DNA of 15,500 bases, from the NCBI GenBank assembly GCA_026395675.1, contig JAPLYF010000031.1:1-15500 (forward strand). The letters are read 5' to 3'. Shown one piece after another: positions 11,829 through 15,500 of the stretch (within the stretch, counting starts at the first letter, position 1; every line of letters starts with the position of its first letter). The DNA comes from Candidatus Parcubacteria bacterium (GTDB taxonomy: Bacteria > Patescibacteriota > Patescibacteriia > CAIXNZ01). The position numbers were made by a program, and so were the translations under genes. Below the pieces are notes generated by a model. That model worked only from the letters and a program-made list of their open reading frames with translations. It searched no databases and was not told the origin of the DNA.

Positions 11829-13895
11829 ATGTATTCTTTGGATACGCCAATTGAAATGCTAACGCGGGTAGGCAAAACAACAGCCAGCCGATTAAAAAAA
11901 CTGGGTATTTATAATGTTTTAGATTTACTTCATTACTTTCCTTTTCGCTATGATGATTTTAGCCAGATTGTCAATATTCGGGAATTAGTACCTAATCAGA
12001 TTGTGACAATCAAAGGCAAGATTGTTTTAATTCATAACCGACGCAGCCATAGAAAAAGAATGGTGATCACCGAGGCTTTAGTTGAAGATGAGACGGGTTC
12101 TATTAAGGTTATTTGGTTTAATCAGCCCTTTCTGGCCAAAAATTTAAAAGCCGGCGATGAGGTTTTTTTATCGGGCAAAGCAGAATTTGATAATCTTGGC
12201 CTGCAGTTTATTTCACCGGCTTATGAAAAAATTACTGAGCGGGAAAGCATTAATACGGCCAAAATTGTGCCAGTTTATTCCCTGACTAATAATTTAACGC
12301 AAAAGCAATTGCGTTTTTTAATTAATTTAATTTTAAGTTCAGCCAAATTAATAGAAGAATGGCTGCCAGCTGAAATTTTAGCCAAGCACAAATTGCTGGC
12401 TTATAATTATGCCTTAAAAGAGGTTCATTTCCCCAAGAATTTTAAAAGCTTAGAGCAAGCTCGTTATCGCTTGAAATTTGACGAGCTTTTTTTAATTGCC
12501 TTGCAAAACCAGCTCTTGAAAAAATATTTATCGCAAAATCCTGCTCCCCAGCTAAAATTCAAAGAAAAAGAGATTAAAGAATTTGTCAGCAGCTTGCCTT
12601 ACCAATTAACCAGTGACCAAAAAAAAGCTAGCTGGCAGATTTTGCAGGATTTGGAGCTGGCTAAGCCCATGAACCGCTTGCTGGAAGGCGATGTTGGTTC
12701 GGGCAAAACAGTAGTGGCTGCTTTAGCAATTTTAAACACAGTTTTAAATGGCTATCAGGCGGTTTTAATGGCGCCAACTGAGATTTTAGCTAAACAACAT
12801 TATAATTCCTTAATTAGATTTTTTCAGAATTTTGATCTTAAAATCGCGCTTTTGACCCACAGCGAAAAGATTTTAAACAGTCAGGAAAATTTATCTAAAA
12901 AAGAAGTGTTAGCCAAAATAAAAAGCGGAGAAATAAACCTAATAATAGGCACTCATGCCTTAATCCAAGATGATGTAGCTTATAAAAAAATAGGGCTGAT
13001 TATTGTTGATGAACAACATCGCTTTGGCGTTGAGCAGAGAAAAAAATTAAAAGATAAAAATAAAAATAAGAAGTTGCCCCATTTCTTGTCAATGACTGCC
13101 ACGCCCATTCCGCGCTCTTTGGCTCTGATTTTATATGGTGATTTAGATTTATCAATTATTAAAGAAATGCCCAAAGGCAGGAAAAAGATCATTACCAGGT
13201 TAATTGCTGAACAAAACAGGCAAAATGCTTATCAATTTATTAGGCAGGAAATAAAGTCAGGGCGTCAGGTTTTTGTCATCTGCCCTTTGATTGATCCTTC
13301 AGATAAATTGGGAGTTAAATCAGTGACTGAAGAATTTAAAAAACTGGATAAAGTGGTTTTTCCTGATTTAAAAATTGGGCTTTTGCACGGCAAATTGAAA
13401 GCCCAAGAAAAAGAAGAGATTATGAGTGAATTTAAAGCTAATCAAATTAAAATTTTGGTCTCCACTTCGGTAATTGAAGTCGGGATTGATATTCCCAATG
13501 CGACTATCATGATGATTGAAGGAGCTGATCGCTTTGGCTTGGCGCAATTGCATCAGTTTCGCGGCCGGGTGGGCAGGGGAGAACACCAGTCCTATTGTTT
13601 TTTATTCACTGAAAACGGTTCGCCAAAAACACAGGAGCGATTGTCTGCTTTAGTTAAATCAAATGATGGTTTTGCTTTGGCAGAATATGATTTGCAATTC
13701 CGTGGGCCAGGCGAAGTTTATGGCACACGGCAATCTGGCCTGCCTGATTTGCAAATAGCCAGTTTAAATGATTTAGAATTGATTAATTTAACTAAAGAAG
13801 AGTCCCAAGAATTTTTGGCCAAATATAATTTGGATGATTTCCCTTTAATGAAAGTCAAGCTGGAGCAAGGGAAAATGATTAATCATTTGGAGTAG
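11829..13895 (+). CDS. recG: ATP-dependent DNA helicase RecG
   Basis: This encodes 688 residues, the normal size of RecG, which remodels stalled forks and branched DNA. The N-terminal helix-hairpin and OB-fold wedge domain covers about 1-150 (VGKTTASRLKKLGIYNVLDLLHYFP). The SF2 helicase core has Walker A GDVGSGKT at 287-294, the DEQH box at 394-397, the SMTATPIPR motif, and motif VI QFRGRVGRG. The C-terminal FRGPGEVYGTRQSGLPDL stretch is typical of RecG. An AAGGA at 11815-11819 is well spaced as Shine-Dalgarno for the ATG at 11829. All motifs are intact. Confidence 0.97.
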   Translation: MYSLDTPIEMLTRVGKTTASRLKKLGIYNVLDLLHYFPFRYDDFSQIVNIRELVPNQIVTIKGKIVLIHNRRSHRKRMVITEALVEDETGSIKVIWFNQPFLAKNLKAGDEVFLSGKAEFDNLGLQFISPAYEKITERESINTAKIVPVYSLTNNLTQKQLRFLINLILSSAKLIEEWLPAEILAKHKLLAYNYALKEVHFPKNFKSLEQARYRLKFDELFLIALQNQLLKKYLSQNPAPQLKFKEKEIKEFVSSLPYQLTSDQKKASWQILQDLELAKPMNRLLEGDVGSGKTVVAALAILNTVLNGYQAVLMAPTEILAKQHYNSLIRFFQNFDLKIALLTHSEKILNSQENLSKKEVLAKIKSGEINLIIGTHALIQDDVAYKKIGLIIVDEQHRFGVEQRKKLKDKNKNKKLPHFLSMTATPIPRSLALILYGDLDLSIIKEMPKGRKKIITRLIAEQNRQNAYQFIRQEIKSGRQVFVICPLIDPSDKLGVKSVTEEFKKLDKVVFPDLKIGLLHGKLKAQEKEEIMSEFKANQIKILVSTSVIEVGIDIPNATIMMIEGADRFGLAQLHQFRGRVGRGEHQSYCFLFTENGSPKTQERLSALVKSNDGFALAEYDLQFRGPGEVYGTRQSGLPDLQIASLNDLELINLTKEESQEFLAKYNLDDFPLMKVKLEQGKMINHLE

Positions 13896-13899
13896 TTGT

Positions 13900-14000
13900 A
13901 AAATAAAAACATTCTGTCATTCCGAATGCATATGAGGAATCTATTACATCGGTGTAATAGATCCTTCGTTTCACTCAGGATGACAGAATGTTTTTATTTT
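13900..14000. terminator. Bidirectional terminator built from palindromic repeat R2
   Basis: A perfect 21-bp outer stem (13900-13920 with 13980-14000) has A-runs on its left and T-runs on its right, so each strand reads a hairpin followed by T's. The inner part matches R1 (11482-11563) in reverse orientation: CTGTCATCCTGAG, GAAGGATCTATTAC and TTCGGAATGACAG are shared. It sits between convergent recG and the glycosylase gene, and the glycosylase stop codon (13994-13996) lies inside the stem. Confidence 0.85.
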
Positions 14001-14644
14001 TGCGAGACAAAGAGATTATCCTTTAAATAAAATCGCCACAATTTGTTTTTATATTTGCCGGCATAATCAACGCCAATTCTTTTGGCGCTTTTTATCTGCC
14101 TTCGCTCTTTTAGACTTCGGTCTTCACCGACCGAAGTCGGTTTCGACCGACGAAGGTCGGCAGATGAAGATTTGATATCCTCAGCCAGATAAAGTGTTTG
14201 GCTAGTAATTAAATTTTCGCCATTTAATTTTTTATCAATTTTAAAGGCGCGGCAGAGTTTGCCTGGGCCGTTAGTTGCTTTTGTTATGGTTCGACTAAGC
14301 TCACCATGACAAAAGCCAGAAATCGGTTCAACAGCACGGATTAAAATAGCGGCAGGGAAGTTGCGGGCTTCAGTCACAATATTAAAGCAATAATACATAC
14401 CGTAAATTAAATAAATGTAAGCAGTGCCTGGCTGGTCAAACATAATTTTGGTGCGTTCTGTTTTGCCCCGCGAAGCATGGGAAGCCAGATCATTGGGTCC
14501 ATAATAGGCCTCGGTTTCCACAATTTTGCCAATTAACATTTTTTTACCAATTTTTCTGATAATAAATTGGCCAAGGAGGGCCTTGGCGATTTTAAAAGTA
14601 TTTTGGTGAAAAAATTTCGCTGGTAGTCGTTTAAATTTTGGCAT
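13994..14644 (-). CDS. mpg: 3-methyladenine DNA glycosylase (AAG/MPG family) with in-frame insertions
   Basis: This encodes 216 residues. It removes alkylated purines such as 3-methyladenine in base excision repair. Family signatures: LARALLG-like KALLGQ (21-26), the catalytic-region ETEAY at 43-47, DLASHASRGKTERT at 52-65, GTAYIYLIYGMYYCFN at 73-88, AAILIRAVEP at 98-107, NGPGKLCRA at 125-133, and RIGVDYAG at 189-196. Two stretches look foreign to the family: residues 111-122 (FCHGELSRTITK) and about 161-184 (SADLRRSKPT to RRQI). Both are encoded by palindromic DNA and keep the frame. Both fall outside the core motifs, so the enzyme may still work. The stop codon is inside the shared terminator R2. 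Confidence 0.93.
   Translation of the reverse strand: MPKFKRLPAKFFHQNTFKIAKALLGQFIIRKIGKKMLIGKIVETEAYYGPNDLASHASRGKTERTKIMFDQPGTAYIYLIYGMYYCFNIVTEARNFPAAILIRAVEPISGFCHGELSRTITKATNGPGKLCRAFKIDKKLNGENLITSQTLYLAEDIKSSSADLRRSKPTSVGEDRSLKERRQIKSAKRIGVDYAGKYKNKLWRFYLKDNLFVSQK
14094..14165. repeat. 72-bp palindromic insertion inside the glycosylase gene
   Basis: Outer arms ATCTGCC (14094-14100) and GGCAGAT (14159-14165) enclose a perfect 10-bp stem, GACTTCGGTC (14113-14122) with GACCGAAGTC (14129-14138), and further CGAAGG/CCTTCG matches. It is GC-rich against its surroundings. Its 72 bp equal 24 codons without a stop in the gene's frame. Confidence 0.75.
14281..14316. repeat. 36-bp palindromic insertion inside the glycosylase gene
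   Basis: TTTTGTTATGGT (14281-14292) pairs with ACCATGACAAAA (14305-14316) at 11 of 12 positions. The 12-nt loop carries the TCGACTAAGCTC pattern seen in short bacterial palindromic repeats. It equals 12 codons and encodes residues 111-122 of the glycosylase. Confidence 0.6.
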
Positions 14645-14650
14645 AAATAT

Positions 14651-14688
14651 AATGCGTAGGCGAAACGACGTCGTTTCGCCTACGCATT
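14651..14688. repeat. Perfect 38-bp loopless palindrome
   Basis: AATGCGTAGGCGAAACGAC (14651-14669) is followed directly by its exact reverse complement (14670-14688) with no spacer. It occupies most of the 61-bp gap between radA and the glycosylase gene, both minus strand, and ends 7 bp before the glycosylase ATG. No T-run follows. Confidence 0.95.
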
Positions 14689-14705
14689 GGCGTTTAATTG
14701 TAAGG

Positions 14706-15500
14706 TTAAAAAACCTCCTTTATTGCCTCTTCAATATTTTTAACCATAATTACTTTTTTATCTGTTTTAAAAACAGGCGTGATAATATTTTTAAAATTCA
14801 TTTTCTGCGCCTCTTCAAGGCGTTTTTCCATTTGATAAACCGGCCGAATTTCTCCGCCCAAACCGACTTCGCCAGTAATTAAAGTACCTGGCTTGATTAT
14901 TTTATCTTTTAAAGAAGAAATAATAGCCAGACAAACAGCCAAATCAGCGCCGGTTTCCGTGATTTTCAAGCCGCCAGTGACATTAAGATGCACATCCTGG
15001 TTGACCAGTGGAATATTAGCCCTTTTAATTAAAACCGCAATCAGCATTTGCAATCTATTTAAATCAAAGCCAGCGGTTTTTCTTTGGGGATAGCCAAACA
15101 AGGGTTTACTGGCTAGGGCCTGGACTTCAATTAAAAACGGCCGGCTGCCTTCCATGATACAGGTGAGAGCAGAGCCGGAAATCGGCTCCTGGTTTTGCGG
15201 CAAAAAGAGTTCAGAAGGATTTTTAACTTCCAGCAAACCCTGGCTAGTCATGTTAAAGACCCCTAATTCATTAGTTGAACCAAATCTATTTTTTGTACAA
15301 CGTAACAAACGAAAATCGTCTTGGCTTGAGCCCTCAAGGTATAAAACAGCATCAACCAGATGCTCCAATGATTTGGGGCCAGCCACCAGGCCGTCTTTGG
15401 TTATATGGCCGATAATTAAAATCGGGATATTAAATTTTTTAGCAATTTCTAAAAGTTTAACCGTGCAGATTCGCACTTGGTTAATTGAGCCAGCTTCAGA
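14706..15500 (-). CDS. radA: DNA repair protein RadA, 5' part outside the window
   Basis: The frame stays open to the right edge (reading SEAGSINQVR before a GTG at 15476), so the first part, with the zinc finger and Walker A, lies beyond it. About 264 residues are visible. They include the end of the RecA-like core (IPILIIGHITKDGLVAGPKSLEHLVDAVLYLEG), the RadA-specific KNRFG motif (plus-strand 15279-15293), and the Lon-protease-like C-terminal domain (TGGLKITETGADLAV, TGEVGLGGEIRPV). RadA is a DnaB-type branch-migration helicase in recombinational repair and transformation. It is upstream of the glycosylase on the same strand, so the two may share a transcript interrupted by the 38-bp palindrome. 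Confidence 0.95.
   Translation of the reverse strand, partial: SEAGSINQVRICTVKLLEIAKKFNIPILIIGHITKDGLVAGPKSLEHLVDAVLYLEGSSQDDFRLLRCTKNRFGSTNELGVFNMTSQGLLEVKNPSELFLPQNQEPISGSALTCIMEGSRPFLIEVQALASKPLFGYPQRKTAGFDLNRLQMLIAVLIKRANIPLVNQDVHLNVTGGLKITETGADLAVCLAIISSLKDKIIKPGTLITGEVGLGGEIRPVYQMEKRLEEAQKMNFKNIITPVFKTDKKVIMVKNIEEAIKEVF

Overview
The window is AT-rich bacterial DNA with short intergenic gaps and few Shine-Dalgarno sequences. It holds a compact type IV secretion-like operon and many small GC-rich palindromes between genes and, in one case, inside a gene. The gene set (PrgI-like protein, a VirB4/TraC ATPase in two polypeptides, ComF, RecG, RadA) suggests a Candidate Phyla Radiation (Patescibacteria) genome. 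TGA is used as a normal stop, for example at 2360-2362 and in comF, which argues against the UGA=Gly code of Gracilibacteria/SR1. The lineage call is an inference from gene content and style, without any database search.

Layout. (1) 2-6358, plus strand: two helical proteins of unknown function, a PrgI/VirB3-like membrane protein, the N-terminal part and the ATPase part of a VirB4/TraC-type motor, and a single-pass VirB8/NTF2-like protein. comF follows at 6392-7114. Together they look like an envelope DNA-transport or secretion machine with a competence-type gene attached. (2) 7140-10801, an accessory region: tRNA-Ser(UGA) and tRNA-Ser(GCU), both on the minus strand, related ~100-nt hairpins next to the tRNA 3' ends, and a 3.2-kb island between the second hairpin and tRNA-Ser(GCU). 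The island carries an XRE regulator, a divergent polyprenyl-synthetase-like protein, a large serine recombinase and two perfect inverted repeats of 105 and 90 bp. (3) 10892-15500: a two-TM protein, tRNA-Arg(GCG) with its 3' end repeated in a 55-bp tandem array, recG, a 3-methyladenine DNA glycosylase gene apparently containing two in-frame palindromic insertions, and the 3' part of radA.

Most notable result: the three junctions of the island explain each other. Left edge = hairpin arm-CGG-A. Right edge = B-CGG-tRNA. The internal junction, read on the minus strand, = B-CGG-A. This is the pattern expected for attL, attR and a retained attP copy of serine-recombinase integration. Joining the two outer halves restores a hairpin directly abutting tRNA-Ser(GCU), exactly as the other hairpin abuts tRNA-Ser(UGA). 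The recombinase frame runs through the attachment site, so its C-terminal tail would change between the integrated and circular forms. The tRNA-linked hairpins are the best candidate here for an undescribed element: two copies share the same end motifs and loop length but have different, perfectly self-complementary outer arms.
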